This document shows, piece by piece, positions 11,640 through 23,627 of a stretch of 64,000 nucleotides of DNA. The notes below the pieces were generated by a model, which saw only the letters and a program-made list of their open reading frames with translations, was not told the origin of the DNA and did not search any database. The position numbers and the translations under genes are program-made. The stretch's first letter is position 1. The number at the start of each line of letters is the position of its first letter. The DNA comes from Lumnitzera littorea (Eukaryota; Streptophyta; Magnoliopsida; Myrtales; Combretaceae): the NCBI GenBank assembly GCA_024138015.1, contig JAMXBB010000003.1, positions 36,950,878 to 37,014,877 of the forward strand, written 5' to 3'.

Positions 11640-13478
11640 TAGAGTTGGGCCAAAAGATAAAAGACCTTTCCGATTCTAGCTTATGTGGTTAGAACATTCA
11701 GATTTCAAGAATTTTGTCCAAAGTCATTGGGACCCTCCTACCTTCAAGTATCCGGAAGATTTGGAGCCTTTTATTAACAATCTTTGGAAATGGAATTTAG
11801 AGTGTTTTGGGCTTATTCGTATGAGGAAGAAGGAGGTTTAAAAAAAGTTGGAAGAGGTACTGAAAAAGTTATGGGATAATCCTTCACAATAGCTTATTGA
11901 ACAAGAGAGGTTTTTGCAACTAGAGCTTTAGAAGGTTCTTAGACATGAAGAGAAACTATGGGCATCAAAGGCTAGAGCAAAATGGATTATAGAAGGGGAG
12001 AGAAATACCAAATTCTTTCAAACCAATACCTTATGTTGTAGATTGAAAGGATGAATTTCTGGTTTATTTGACAATGTAGGAAATTGGGTGTCAAGCACTT
12101 CGGATGTTCAATAGTTGGCAAATGAGCATTTTTTTTTAAACTATTTTCTACAAGGAAGGAGTCTATTCAAAGAGTGTTTAAGGATTGGAGTATGGAACAA
12201 AAGGCACTTTTAAAAGTTAATAAAACTGAACTGGGTAAACACTATATGATAGAGGAGATTAAGCAGGCATTATGGTGTATAGGGAATCATAAGTTGCCGA
12301 GTGTTGATGGACTAAGTGTAGAATTTTTTAAGAAGTGCTAGGTAGAGGTAGGGGAAACTATTTGCAATACAATTCGGACCATCATGGAATCTTAGAGCAT
12401 GATTCTAGATTTGAACGAAACGTTAATTATGCTTATTCCAAAGCTAATGGGTGCTAACAGGTTGAAGGATTTTAAGCCAATTAGCCTCTGTGCAACTATG
12501 TATAAGGTGGTAAGTAAGCTACTTGTGAAACGACAGTGCGGGATAATATGATTGTTTTTCAAGAAGTTCTCCATCTTTTAGAAAGCAAGAAAGGAAAGAA
12601 AAATTGGATGTTGGTGAAGCTGGATCTAGAAAAAGCGTATGATAGGGTGGAGTAACATTTTGTCTACACATCGCTATGAAGTTTAAATTTTCTGAAGCTC
12701 TAGCTAAACCTAATATCTTCTTGTCTGAACTCAACATCTTTCCAGATTATTTTTAACAGCTCCTTACTAGATGATTTCGAGATGTATGTAGAGGACTTCA
12801 ATAAGGAGACACTTTGTCTCCTTATCTATTTATCCCTGTTATGAACATGTTCATCTAACTTATTCATCAGCTGGTGGAAATGAAGGAGTGGAATCCAATT
12901 CAGATTAAGGGATCACAACTATGCCTCCCCCATTTATTTTTTACAAATGACATTATGTTGATGGGAGAGGCAATAGAGGAAAATGCAAGATTTATGATGA
13001 AAGTAATAGAGTGTTTTGGAGCCAAATCAAGACAGAAAGTGAATTTCAAGAAGTCACGTATTGTATTCTCAAAAGAATACTAGTTGGGAACATAAGGAAA
13101 GCATCGGCAACATATTTGGTATATGCCTAAATGCTGACTTGGGAAAGTATCTAGGATTACCAGTCAAGGAGGGGGGATGTATTACTAAGCCTGACTTGGA
13201 GTTTGTTCCAGAGAAGACACACCAAAAGCTATCTAATTGGAAAGCTCGTATGTTAAGTATGGCGAGGCATAGGTTGTTGACAACATCTGTCTTAGAGAAC
13301 ATATCAAATTATTATTCACAGGCTATTCCCCTTCTAAATTCTATTATGAATAGTCTTGAGATGATCCATAGGGATTTCATTTGGGGTTTTACGAAAGAAC
13401 ATTGTAAATTGCACTAGATAAGCTGGAGCAAACTGAAGTGCTCAAGAGTTAAGGATGGATTGGGTTTAGTAGATGTGC
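11640..13478 (+). pseudogene. LINE reverse transcriptase relic
   Basis: Blocks read in order: MWLEHSDFKNFV (11683); IEEIKQALW (12250); LIMLIPKL (12425); DFKPISLC (12470); LVKLDLEKAYDRVE (12611); GDTLSPYLFI (12810); HLFFTNDIMLM (12926), then a thumb region to GLGLVDV. About 20 residues between the PISLC block and RDNMIV seem deleted. The catalytic FADD box reads FTND, so the first catalytic Asp is lost. Multiple frames and stops confirm a dead copy. The translation stops at the solo-LTR insertion and resumes in frame at 15849. Confidence 0.85.
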
Positions 13479-15843
13479 TGTCGAGTTTGATTTTTAGGTT
13501 TCTTTTATTTGAAACTAATTTCCTCATTTCCGATTAATATTAAACTCTAACCTATTTAATATTAATCCTCGACTAAAAAAATCGAGAAATTCTAGTTTTT
13601 TATTAAAAATAATTTTTGGAGTCGCCACCTGACTAGAGTTGGGAAAAAAGAAAGAAACCATAATCAATTTGGTGGATTGATTACGATTTGACTATCGATC
13701 TTTAATTTCAATTTAAATGAAAAAAAAAACAAAAGGTTCCGAATTCGAAGGCTAACTTATTAAACACTAATAAATACCACTATCTATTTTACCGAAATTA
13801 AGATTATTCTTCTAATTATAATATTTAAAAAAATCAAAATCAAAAGAAAAAAAAACCTAAGTTTCTACAAATTTTATCATCGCCCCGAAGGTGTCTACAT
13901 ACCCGCTAATCGGGATCGGATAATCGTAGTTCTTTCCAAAAATTTTAATATATTAGTTGATTTTAAATTTTGAAAACTACCCGAGTTTACGTTTTTAATT
14001 GATTTGGTTTATTTAAAAAAAAAATCTAAAGGGTCCTAACTTGTAAGTAATCAAAGACTCTAAAACATCCTAAAAATTTATTGACTTTCATTTCCCAACA
14101 AATAATATTTTCTAAACAAAAAATCCAAAAAATTAGCTTCATGTTGAACAAATTTCCTAAGCTAATACTTATTATTTATATGTTAAACAACTACCTGCAT
14201 AATAAATAAATAAATTATCCTTTAAGAAAACTAATATCAAAAGAAACCAATAACCTAATATATACATAATTACGTATAATTAACTAACGATCTAAATTAA
14301 TATAATATAATAATGATAATAAAAAAATAAAATAAAAGAAAATAAATGAAAAATCCTAAACTAATACTTACAACGATCTACCGAAATAAAATAATCTTAT
14401 ATGATATACTTGATATATTACAAACTAATATTAAGAATTCTCTTAAACTAATAAGTATAGATATATTTACTATGTTAAACATCCAAGGAACTAATAATAA
14501 TAACAAGATAATAAATAAATAAACAAATAATAAAAAGGTAAAAAACTTAGAAAGATACGAACCTGAATTGCTTATCGCGCGGTGAAGGATAGTGGGTTTC
14601 TCGGCTTAGTGTTCGTTGCTACTGGGTGTTCTCGGATGGAGATCCTGAATTTTATTCAGTCGCTGGTCGATGGGGTAATACTCGAACGTTGCTGGATGAA
14701 GAACGAAACAATGCGTGCACGTGGATCGATCAAGTTGTGATGGAGCTTCGGGTTGCCGCAAGCCGTGACACAATGATCGGTGAAGTCGTAGTGTCTGTGT
14801 GTGCGTGGTTCGTGGACTATGATTACGGCAATAGGAACTGATCTTCGTGTTATGCTGTTGCGGTGCTGCTGTTCAGGCAAAGGTTTGGGATTTGGCCTGG
14901 AGCATGTCATGTAGATGAGGACGTACGCTGAGAGGATGTGAACGGCGAAGTGTAACACGTTCGTGTATGTGCATGGACGGTGGACAAAGTGACAATGTTG
15001 TCGTGCGCTTGCTACACTGTTCTGTCGCGGAGGGACTGATCGGATGTTGCAGTAAACGGTAGGGACTTCGACAGTATGTGCTGATCCAAGGAATATGGCT
15101 GGAGTTACCGATCGCTGTAGATGTAGTCAGGTTACTGGAGTTGTGTCGTGGCTTGGTCTGCTATTGCTAATCAATCGCTATGCAAGGATTCGATGGAGTG
15201 TCATCGATGAATTGTGTCAGTAAAGAGCTTCTGCTCGGCCAAGAATCACGGTAGACGTCGCGGGCAGCACGTGTTTAGTCTAGCGCGTTTATTTTTTTAT
15301 GGAATTGAATTCTTTGAAAAACATCCTCCCTTTATTCCATGCAATCCTTGTTTATCAATTCAAAACGAATATTTTATATCAATCCGTATTTAACCAAATA
15401 TGAATCTCACGAGTCCTTTTTATATTAGATTGAAAAGATTTGTTTAACATTAGATTTTTTAAAAAAAAATCGCAATAAAATAAAAGATAAAAGACACATT
15501 GTACTTGATAAGATTCGAACTTACGACTTCAAACTAAATCCAAATCAAATAATCCAATGCTTATTTGTTAAGTCGTTGGCCTGTGCCTTAATTTTAATAT
15601 CACGCGACTCTCTAAAATAATTATTTGAAATAAGCTAAAACTAAAACGATTGATCTTAAAATAATTTTTTTCCTAAAAAATCTAAAATATATATATTAAA
15701 TTTTTCTTTTCTCATTTTTTTGGTATTTTCATCATTTGTTAATTTTTATTATTGTTGTATTTTATTTTTTATTACTTTTGAGTTACAACCCTACTTAAAC
15801 AAATTAAACTATAACGACTAGGGGTAAAAATCAAGTATCTACA
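13479..15843. mobile_element. Solo LTR (or LTR-like element) in LINE, 2365 bp
   Basis: It starts TGTCGAG and ends ATCTACA, flanked by the direct repeat TGTGC (13474-13478 and 15844-15848). Removing it plus one repeat rejoins the LINE frame (...LVDV then LRRNQANFNKLAW). The termini are imperfect inverted repeats sharing TTGATTTTT. TG...CA ends with a 5-bp duplication fit an LTR. A GTCGCCACCTG motif near 13621 recalls sequence near the ends of plant Ty3/gypsy LTRs, suggesting minus orientation. The centre (about 14560-15260) is GC-rich and has no domain I recognise. Confidence 0.75.
14560..15260. other. GC-rich core of the solo LTR
   Basis: This core is clearly higher in GC than the AT-rich LTR arms on either side. 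ORFs exist in both directions (14626-14841 plus, 14656-14958 minus) but overlap each other and show no known domain. I treat it as LTR U3/R sequence rather than a gene. Confidence 0.4.
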
Positions 15844-15848
15844 TGTGC

Positions 15849-16650
15849 TAAGAAGAAACCAAGCAAATTTCAATAAATTAGCTTGGGAAGTGCAGAAAAA
15901 GAAGGCCTTATGGATTGGAGTCCTTAAAGGAAAATATCAACTAATGGAAGGATATCGAAGAGTAAAGAAAAGGTGTGGTTTCTATAGGGCTCTTAGAAAG
16001 GCTATGGGTTAAGTGGATCAAAATGTGAGAGTTCAAGTCTGCAATGGTGAAATGGCAAAGTTTTGGTTGGATGAGTGGTCAAAGTCTAGAAGAGTTACGT
16101 TATGGCTATATGGACCACTAAATAAATTTGATTACATTCTACTTGTGAATCAAGCTTGGAATGGCGTTGGCTGTTGGAATGAAGACGTGATAAGATACCC
16201 TTTAGACCATGAGATTTGTCAATGGTTGGGAAACATTACTATTATCAAGAATAGCCATGAAGAAGATATGTTTTCTTTTTAGCTAGATAAGGTTAGTGGT
16301 CACCTAACTAGTAGAGCTGCTTATGAGCAATTATGCACAAATAAGGAGGAGGAGACAAATAGTTAGTCTTAGGAATAGATTTGGAAGACTCCAACTTACC
16401 CACGTATCCAGATGTTGCCATGGAGAATTCTGATGAACGAGTTGCCTACCAGAGATAAGCTATGAGTTAGAAGGATGACAATAGAAGTTGTATGTCCACT
16501 ATACGGGAGGTAAGAGCAGAATATGGTCCACTTATTCTTCAATTATGATATTAGTAAGGTTAGGTGGTCATCTTTTGGCTTTAATAAGATGGACATCAGG
16601 AATAGAGAAGAAGCCATAGAATGGTTGATGGAGAAAACAAAATGGAAGTG
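15849..16650 (+). pseudogene. LINE zf-RVT region relic
   Basis: It continues the LINE from the solo-LTR junction: NQANFNKLAWEVQKKKALW, then VRVQVCNGEMAKFWLDEW (16024), then a zf-RVT-like stretch IWKTPTYPRIQMLPWRILMN (about 16378-16437) and NELPTRDKL. The Cys positions expected in zf-RVT are only partly kept. Stops interrupt it, and it is cut by the second solo LTR at 16656. Confidence 0.75.
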
Positions 16651-17319
16651 TAAGTTGTAAACCCCTAAAATTATCAACCTAGTTTTGAAGTAGACTCAAC
16701 TACGTTAGACAATTTAAGAGTCGACAAGGCTAATGAAAGTAAAAACCCTAAAAGAATTACTTAATCGCGTAAAGAACTTTTCTACCCTAAATGTTTCTAA
16801 ATGCTAAAGATTTTATACAAAAGTGATAGAAACCCTAAAAATGATTATCTTAAAGATATAGGTGCACTAATCCGACATGATATACCCTAAAACCCTAATT
16901 GATAATATAATGCTCATATTTTACCAAATCACTAATAAAATGTTAGAGATGACTCTCATTCATACTTATATGATTCGAATCTTTAAGTAATCCATTAGAA
17001 ACTAAGATAATGAGTCATAGATTATATTTATCCCTTAAGTATGTGATTAAGATAGTTTCACTTAGAGTTAGGGTAATAGTTAAAGATTAGGTTATATGTA
17101 ATGAACTTTAATACTCAAATTTGTACTTTTTGCATTTGTTATCCAAAGTAGTTTATCAAATGAGATATATAAGCTATAAAGACCTAAAGTAAGACCTCCT
17201 CAACTATGTTTACTAATCAATTCATCAAATACCTCATTTCCTCTCATTTCCTTCATTTTTCCCTTAATTTCCCTTAATCACTACATTATGTACACAGATT
17301 TACATATGCTTAAGGAAAG

Positions 17320-17386
17320 TTGACCAAGTCAACACATGTTGACCAAGGTCAAAGGGTTGACCAAGTCAACACTTTGAAAAGTCAAC
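17320..17386. promoter_or_regulatory. Dense W-box (TTGAC) cluster in solo LTR
   Basis: Seven TTGAC cores lie in 67 bases: TTGACC at 17320, 17339 and 17357 on the plus strand, and GTCAA at 17328, 17348, 17365 and 17381 for the minus strand. Two of the pairs form the palindrome GTTGACCAAGTCAAC. TTGAC is the core of WRKY transcription-factor sites. Whether it works here is inference. Confidence 0.55.
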
Positions 17387-18176
17387 AAAAGACTAAAGGA
17401 TAAGAAAAATATCTCTTCCTTAATGATGGCTTTCTTTTCTTTTCCTTTTGATTTTTCTTTCTCTCTTTCTCACAATTGTTGCCGTCCACGTTCCTCCCTT
17501 CTAGACCCCACCACTTGTTGTCTTCCATTATGAGAATCAAACAAAAGAAACAAATCAAAACCTCCATTTCCTCGCCGTGAACTCCCTTTCCTCTTTCACT
17601 TTCATTCCTTTACTTTTGTCTCCATAACTTCAACACAATTAAAGATATGTCTTTAAGTCGTTTTATGTTACTTTATATTATTAATTAGTTAGTTAATTAG
17701 GTAGATTAGATAAGTAGTTATGTGTTTAGTGTTGTCTTGAAGAAGATGAAACAAAGTTTCCATCTTTAAGTGTAGAAATTAGAACTTTTGAAGAAGAAAA
17801 AAGGAAGACATGAGTATAAGCTTATAAGTATGTACACATAAGGAAATACCAAAAGAGTACAAGTATGTGAACCTTTGTACATGAGTAATTATCATGTACA
17901 TAACTTGAATTAAGACCATATCTAACTATATATGTGTATACTATACTAAATACATACATAGAAATATAAAAGGATGAAATTGGGAGGATTTTCTTAAGAG
18001 AAAATTTGGCATATGAATTTTTGTATAAAAATACGTATCCAACCGTATAGGTATATGAGTAGGTATACATGTATAAATACGGTATAGATTTAGGTAGATG
18101 TATAAGTATATGTATGTATAAGGCATATGTACATAAGTATAAAGTAAGGAACAAATGTACATAAGACATGTACATA

Positions 18177-18335
18177 TGACATAAGCATAAGGTGATACTT
18201 ATGTAATCAAATGATGAGGTGAGTGATGACATAAGCACATGATGACATAAGCCATGACATAAGCCACGACATAAGTAAGTGATAACATAAGTAATGACAT
18301 AAATAAAAGATGATGTAAGTGATGACATAAGCATA
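18177..18335 (+). repeat. Degenerate TGACATAAG repeat tract
   Basis: About nine copies of a loose ATGACATAAGC unit with variants (ACGACATAAG, ATAACATAAG, ATGATGTAAG) and irregular spacing, inside the solo LTR. The long minus-strand ORFs over it are low-complexity artefacts. Confidence 0.6.
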
Positions 18336-20269
18336 GGTTTAGAAAATAAGAAAAATAAGAAAAATGTAGGTAATTAGGTACTAAAATCAGTAAATCCTAA
18401 TACACCTTCTAAATTAGATTATACCTAATTCAGTACATGAATTAGTAATAACAAAGTAAATCTCTTAATTATAAGAACTTAAAGAATAAAGGATATAAAT
18501 ATAAGTAATAAGAATACTTAAATATTATAGCTAAAAAAAATTTCTATAAATTTAGTTCATAATGAAAAATAGGGATCTTAACATTCAAAACAGACATTAC
18601 CGTATGAATATACGTCCGAAAACGATGAAAAATGACTATAAATTCATAAATATCAGAAATAAAACAAAAAAGTTATATACGATTAATAATAAAGTCTAAC
18701 CGGGTAAAAGTTGATAGTAGTCTAAGTAAAATTAGGTAATTAGATGTTTAGAATTATTAGTTAATTCAAGTACTTACTAGCCTTATCAAATAGTAATGAT
18801 CAGGTAACCCTGAGATGCGTGAGAACCTCCCGATCGACTACTACGATTAGGATGAATCACCATGGTCGAGTGAGTATTTACTCAATGACTCCATGCTTGT
18901 TTTGTGATTGTAGATAGTGAACTTAAATACTATTGTTAATTGACTATTGTGTGGGGTTTGGGAAATGCCTGTGTATGCTGGTATGTCTTGAGTTGTGAAC
19001 TTATCTTAACTATTGATAATGCTATGTTTGTTGCATGGTAGGATAGGAAATGATTGTGTGTACAATTGGATGGTCATAGCATAATTTGAACTTAATTATA
19101 CTCGGCCTATAAAAAGAAATTGGGACATGCATTAATATGCATAGCATGGATATTATTCCGGCCGTCACATCACACGGAAGTAAAGAGAGGCCATTCGGGG
19201 GTTGATATTATTCATTTATTTGGTTCTATACGGTGCACTCGTACTAAATGACCTTACTCTGGCCCGCGGGAACACTAGGCGTTGGAGGCGCCAACCGCCT
19301 AGCTAAGGGTCGAGTCTAGAGGCCTCCGTTTAGGGGTGAGTGTAGACTGCGGGGGTCCACTCATAATTATACTAAAACTTAGGTTTTTCTGAAAATAAAA
19401 GAATTATTTGATATAAGTACGGAACGTGGAGTTCTGTAGTAAAATAAGTTCTAGTATAATACCCGAATCCAATTGGTGCCGTGTAAACTCCAACCCTAAC
19501 TTCAGAGGGCGTTAAATCTGAGTTACATATATGAACTAGTTAATTATACGTATTGTTTGGCATTCTAGTTGATCATTCATTCATATGCGTGAATATAATG
19601 TACTGAGAACTTGCTTATGGTATGGCTGAGGGTTTTGCTCACTAAGCTTAAGCTTACACCCCTTTAGACTTTTATTGCAGGATAGCTTGTTTGTAGAGGC
19701 AGGACGAGGGATGCCATAGGTTAGCTTGGGGACTTGGGCAAGAGCGAGCTGTCCTGTGTATTGAGAGAGAATAGTTTAAGTGGACTATTACTCATGTACT
19801 TTTGTTTATCTTATTATTATAGACCTAGACATACTTAAACATTGTGTATTGTAAGATTTATAACTAAAATTTTATATAAATATATTTGTGTAATGATATC
19901 ATGTGAGTCTGGATGTTCTTTGGAAACTAGTGGTTGTAGAGCCTTGTATATTGTATGAAGAGTTCTTGATTGGAAGGGTAACCAATCAGGGGTTCTTCGT
20001 ATAGTATACGGCGTCTGCCACGACTAGGCCGTCCTCAGTTCGTAACATAAGTCTTGGACAAACTTTGAACCACCTAAACAATCGTTTATTTTGTTCCTGT
20101 TTCATAGAATTTAGCTAAAGCGAAATTGATGTGTGTTCCAAAGTAGCACTCCTACACAAGAACACTAGACCCAGTGAGTTGGAATAGAAGCTTATGAATG
20201 GTAAATGATACACAGGGCTAATAAATTAGTGAACTAGGTGAATAGAGAGGTGAAATGAAACAGACTTGG

Positions 20270-20769
20270 GAGGGGTTTAGTTAAAATCAATTGTGATGAA
20301 ACAATTAAAGAGAAGGGGTTTTTAGGAGGTATCGGTGTCATTATTGGAAATCACGATGGATAAGTGCTTGGAGGTCTAATGCGGAGAGTCCCTAACTGTT
20401 CTCTTTTATAAGTGGAATTATAGGCTTTGTTTGAGGATCTAAGTTAAGCCAAGTGACATGGGCATAAGAATATAGTTGTAGAATCCAACTTAAATGGCTG
20501 TGGATTGGGTTATTAAAAAAATATGGACATAGACATAGGTCACCCAACATAATGTGGTTTTATTCAACTGCTAACTCACTTTGAGGCATTCAATTTATGC
20601 GAGGGCAAATCGTGAGCAGAACAAGGCTACCGATGTCCTTATGAAAGAAGGGTTGAAGACGTTGAGATTGGAGTTTGGTTCGACTGTTCCAGTTTTTTTG
20701 TCTAATGTGTTACAGTATGATGGTTGTTTTGTTCAAACTTTGGTTGAGGGACCCTTTGAACCCAACTAA
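20270..20769 (+). pseudogene. LINE RNase H domain relic
   Basis: The translation VKINCDETIKEKG (about 20283) aligns with the RNase H start (first Asp present), followed by GGIGVIIGNHDG, VLGGLMRRV and NIVVESN (the expected ESD is ESN). The ORF 20581-20769 (ANREQNKATDVLMKEG) matches the terminal HVPREGN-ADxLAK-like block. Stops in the middle part show it is dead. It forms the 3' end of the interrupted LINE. Confidence 0.75.
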
Positions 20770-20886
20770 TTGTTTGTTATTTTGTTTTTGTTTTTGATTG
20801 TTGTTTTGGTTTGTGTATGGGGGACCATGACGTTTTGTGATGAAGGTTAATGAATGGTTAGTTCACCGGGGAAAAAAAGAAAAAAG

Positions 20887-23040
20887 TCATCTTAATATCA
20901 GTATCGAATCTTTAGGTGGTCCCTTTCACTAGATATATATATCAGTCAAACTCTTTTAAAGGATAGAGGAAACAAAAATGAAAAATTGTAATGATGTTAG
21001 TCTTTAGTTGCAGCTGGAAGGAATATCTTGAGGATCATTAATATAATCGGTTCATGAACTCGGAAATCCATTCATTTACTCTTCAGAAAACCTATAAACA
21101 AAGTCCAAAATGTTGACGTTCAAAAAATGGAAAATGATAAATAATGCCCGATACCATCCCATATTCTCATTCGTGACAACTTGGCCTGCCAAAAGTCATG
21201 AATAGAAACATATATAGGGTATAGTATAGTGTCTTTCCAAATGGGTATACCGAGTATACATTTTCCATTTCAAATATAACATGTATGGGATATCTGTTTC
21301 CCTTTTTTTATTTTTTATAAAAAAAAAAAAAAAGCACGGCCTGCAAAAGTTTGGAAACATCTTGCCATATTTTGACATTGTATGAAAAAAATCATCGAAC
21401 GCATGTTGTACATGTTGTACACTTTACTAATTAATGCCGCCTTAACCTATTTCTTGCTTTTAAAAGAAATGCAAAATATGTTTTACCCTGAAAAGGTTTC
21501 TTCAAATAATGGCTTCATAATTTTATGGAATAGAGTTCTCTAGAGTCCAAAATTTTGTTGTTTTTCCGCAAGAGGTTGGTGAGAATGTAGGGAAAATAAT
21601 AAAAGGATGTGACGTCGTGCCGTGATTCCAGTTACTTGGTGCGGCCTCGATCTTGATCGCTCGCCGAAGAGAGAAATCATATTTTAAGAACATGGGAATC
21701 AATGAGTAACTTTCTATAGTGTTTAACCCCTTTTTCGCATCAAAACTTTTATGATATATATAACTAGAATCTATCAAACTTTATCTGGTAGTATTATTTA
21801 AATGAGAATTTTAAATTATCACCTAAAATTGCATGTGTTAGGAAAATATTATAAGAAAAAAGGTAAAAGTTAAAAGCATAACTTTATATGATTGTTCACT
21901 AGTGTTATACATCCATCAAAAGACCGATGTATAAACTGCTCTATCCTAAGATGAAATTAGGAGCAAGTGGATACAGGTGAGTAAAGTATGAAGTCTTAGG
22001 TATACCCTATCTTGTAGATATAGATTCTTGAGTTTTTATACTCAAAACCTATTATCTAGTACATTGAAACCATCTTGTATCTTCTACCATATAAATTCTA
22101 TAGGATATAAAGCGCCTTTTAGAACTTATAATTTTTTTTTTTCCTTTTATCTTCCTTCAAAATTTTGTATTGGACACATAGTCAATATTAAAATTGTAAC
22201 TATACTATTGGCAAACCTGTTGGTAATAATCTATATAAATTGTAACATATCTTGAGTTAAGATGATATAAAAATTTAGTAACAAAAATATAAAATATTTA
22301 TGCAGCTAGAAATGTTAAAACTTGTCGTTAGATCATGCTTACGTTTCTTTTGTTTTTTTTTTTTTAAATCATCAAAATAAAATTTTTATCAAATCATAAG
22401 ATTATTTTACATAAAATACAAAAATCATATGCAAATAATTCTAATATAATATATTAAATGATAAGTTAAGAAATGAGATGCTTTTAAGACCTTGTTAAAT
22501 TAGAGTTAATAAAAGAGAAATAATGATAAAGAAAAAAAAAAAGATAGTGAAAGAGGAGAGATGGTTAAAGAAAAAGAAGAAAAAGAAAAAGAAGAGAAGA
22601 ACTAGTTAGTAGACATGAATTGCATATAATAGGATACCTTGACTTTATACTTGTAATCTATCACATTAAAACAAGTTCTAAAAATTTACCATCTAAAACT
22701 TATCCTATAACTCTCGTTGCTTATCCAAAATCTATCCAAAAAGATCCAATTGAATACCTTCTATAATGGTGTTAACTACTCAATCTTAGGTGAAATAGAA
22801 ATAAATGCAACTTTAATAAAGAAAAAAAAAAAAAAAGACCAAGGCGGTGAATTCACAATTGACATGAATGTTACTGTTGGATAGGATAAGAACAAAACAC
22901 GAATTTACAAAGTTTATAATATGCAAAATAAAACGAAAAAAGAAAAAAAAAAAAAAGTACACCAATTTTACGAATATTAAATATTTTATCATTGAAAAGT
23001 CTTTATTATGGCCCACCGACTCAAAGACATTGCCTTCGAG
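20887..23040. other. AT-rich intergenic region, nothing recognised
   Basis: It contains A/T homopolymer runs (for example 21319-21334 and 22130-22142) and purine-rich stretches near 22520-22600. A minus-strand ORF at 21523-21777 has no recognisable domain, so I do not call it a gene. Confidence 0.4.
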
Positions 23041-23044
23041 CTAA

Positions 23045-23051
23045 TATAAAT
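23045..23051 (+). promoter_or_regulatory. Candidate TATA box of the SAUR gene
   Basis: TATAAAT lies 166 bases upstream of the SAUR start codon, leaving room for a 5' UTR of about 130 bases that includes a CT-rich segment at 23070-23095. No canonical auxin-response element TGTCTC was found between 22980 and the start codon. Confidence 0.4.
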
Positions 23052-23216
23052 TAATGCCTAGAATGCTTGTCTTCCCTATCCAACCTTTCCTTCAAAGCAA
23101 TAGACAAAGATGTGTCATCAAACGAATATGGTTCGTTCACACTTCAAAACATTATTATCTTTTCCTTGAATTCATCATACTCTCATTAAATAAAACAAAA
23201 GTAACAAAGTGAAGTA

Positions 23217-23627
23217 ATGTTGGGCGAGAAAATAGTTTCCCTTAAGAAGCTTGCGAAGAAAGTGAAGGTGAGGGCAGCACGTGAGAATGGTAACCTAGAA
23301 TCATCACAAAAATTAAAGGAATGTTTGCTGAGGGAAATCGTCGAGGAGGATCAGGAGCAATCCGGTTCATCATCGCCCGCGACACCAACCGGCTTTTTCG
23401 CGGTGTATGTTGGGGAGCAGCGCCAAAGATTCGTGGTGCCAATGAGCGTGCTATCGCATCCTCTCTTCAAGATGTTGCTAGAGAAGTCTTGTAATGAGTT
23501 TGGCTTCGGGCAAAAGGAAGGGATTGTGGTTCCTTGTAGCGTATCGACGTTTCAAGGGGTAATGAATGCTATTGAGTGTTGCAGTGGGAGGTTTGAGTTT
23601 GGCAAATTGGGGGAGGAGTTCATTTAG
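23217..23627 (+). CDS. SAUR family protein (auxin-responsive), intact
   Basis: Single-exon ORF of 136 residues, normal for SAUR proteins, which are usually intronless. The SAUR (auxin_inducible) domain spans about residues 59-121: GFFAVYVGEQRQRFVVP, then LSHPLFKMLLEKSCNEFGF, then VVPCSVSTFQGVMNAIE. The N-terminus is basic (KKLAKKVKVRAAR), followed by an acidic, Ser-rich linker, as in many members. In known members the protein binds and inhibits PP2C-D phosphatases, raising plasma-membrane H+-ATPase activity and cell expansion. That role is family knowledge, not seen here. The gene stands alone, although SAUR genes often come in tandem arrays. No frameshift or stop is present. Which subgroup it belongs to cannot be told by eye. 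Confidence 0.93.
   Translation: MLGEKIVSLKKLAKKVKVRAARENGNLESSQKLKECLLREIVEEDQEQSGSSSPATPTGFFAVYVGEQRQRFVVPMSVLSHPLFKMLLEKSCNEFGFGQKEGIVVPCSVSTFQGVMNAIECCSGRFEFGKLGEEFI

Larger units (their letters stand above)
16656..20047 (+). mobile_element. Solo LTR of a large-LTR Ty3/gypsy element, 3392 bp
   Basis: It starts TGTAAACCCC and ends TTCGTAACA, flanked by the exact duplication TAAGT (16651-16655 and 20048-20052), inside the LINE. LTR length above 3 kb and the segment CTCACTAAGCTTAAGCTTAC near the 3' end (about 19638) suit the Del/Tekay group of chromoviruses, which is an inference. It holds no coding domain. Internal features include a W-box cluster (17320-17386), TGACATAAG repeats (18177-18335) and a GC-rich fold-back near 19273. 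Confidence 0.9.
10400..20886 (+). mobile_element. LINE (L1-type) split by two solo LTRs
   Basis: Three blocks (10400-13478, 15844-16655, 20048-20886) read as one plus-strand LINE: endonuclease, reverse transcriptase, zf-RVT and RNase H in the usual order. The two interruptions are large solo LTRs, each flanked by an exact 5-bp duplication. Removing the inserts leaves about 4.7 kb. The 3' end is near an A-rich stretch at 20865-20886. The 5' boundary is a guess, and no target duplication of the LINE itself was found. Many stops and frameshifts make it non-functional. Confidence 0.85.

Noticed and set aside
14626..14958. Overlapping ORFs on both strands in a GC-rich stretch, considered as a captured gene
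   Set aside because: No domain on either strand, and the stretch lies within an LTR-like unit with exact ends. GC content alone explains the open frames.
17822..18334. 170-residue minus-strand Tyr/Leu-rich ORF resembling a membrane protein
   Set aside because: It arises from AT-rich repeats inside a solo LTR (TGACATAAG array and TATGTA words). The hydrophobic look comes from composition.
23242..23442. Minus-strand ORF over the SAUR gene
   Set aside because: Antisense shadow of the clear SAUR coding frame.
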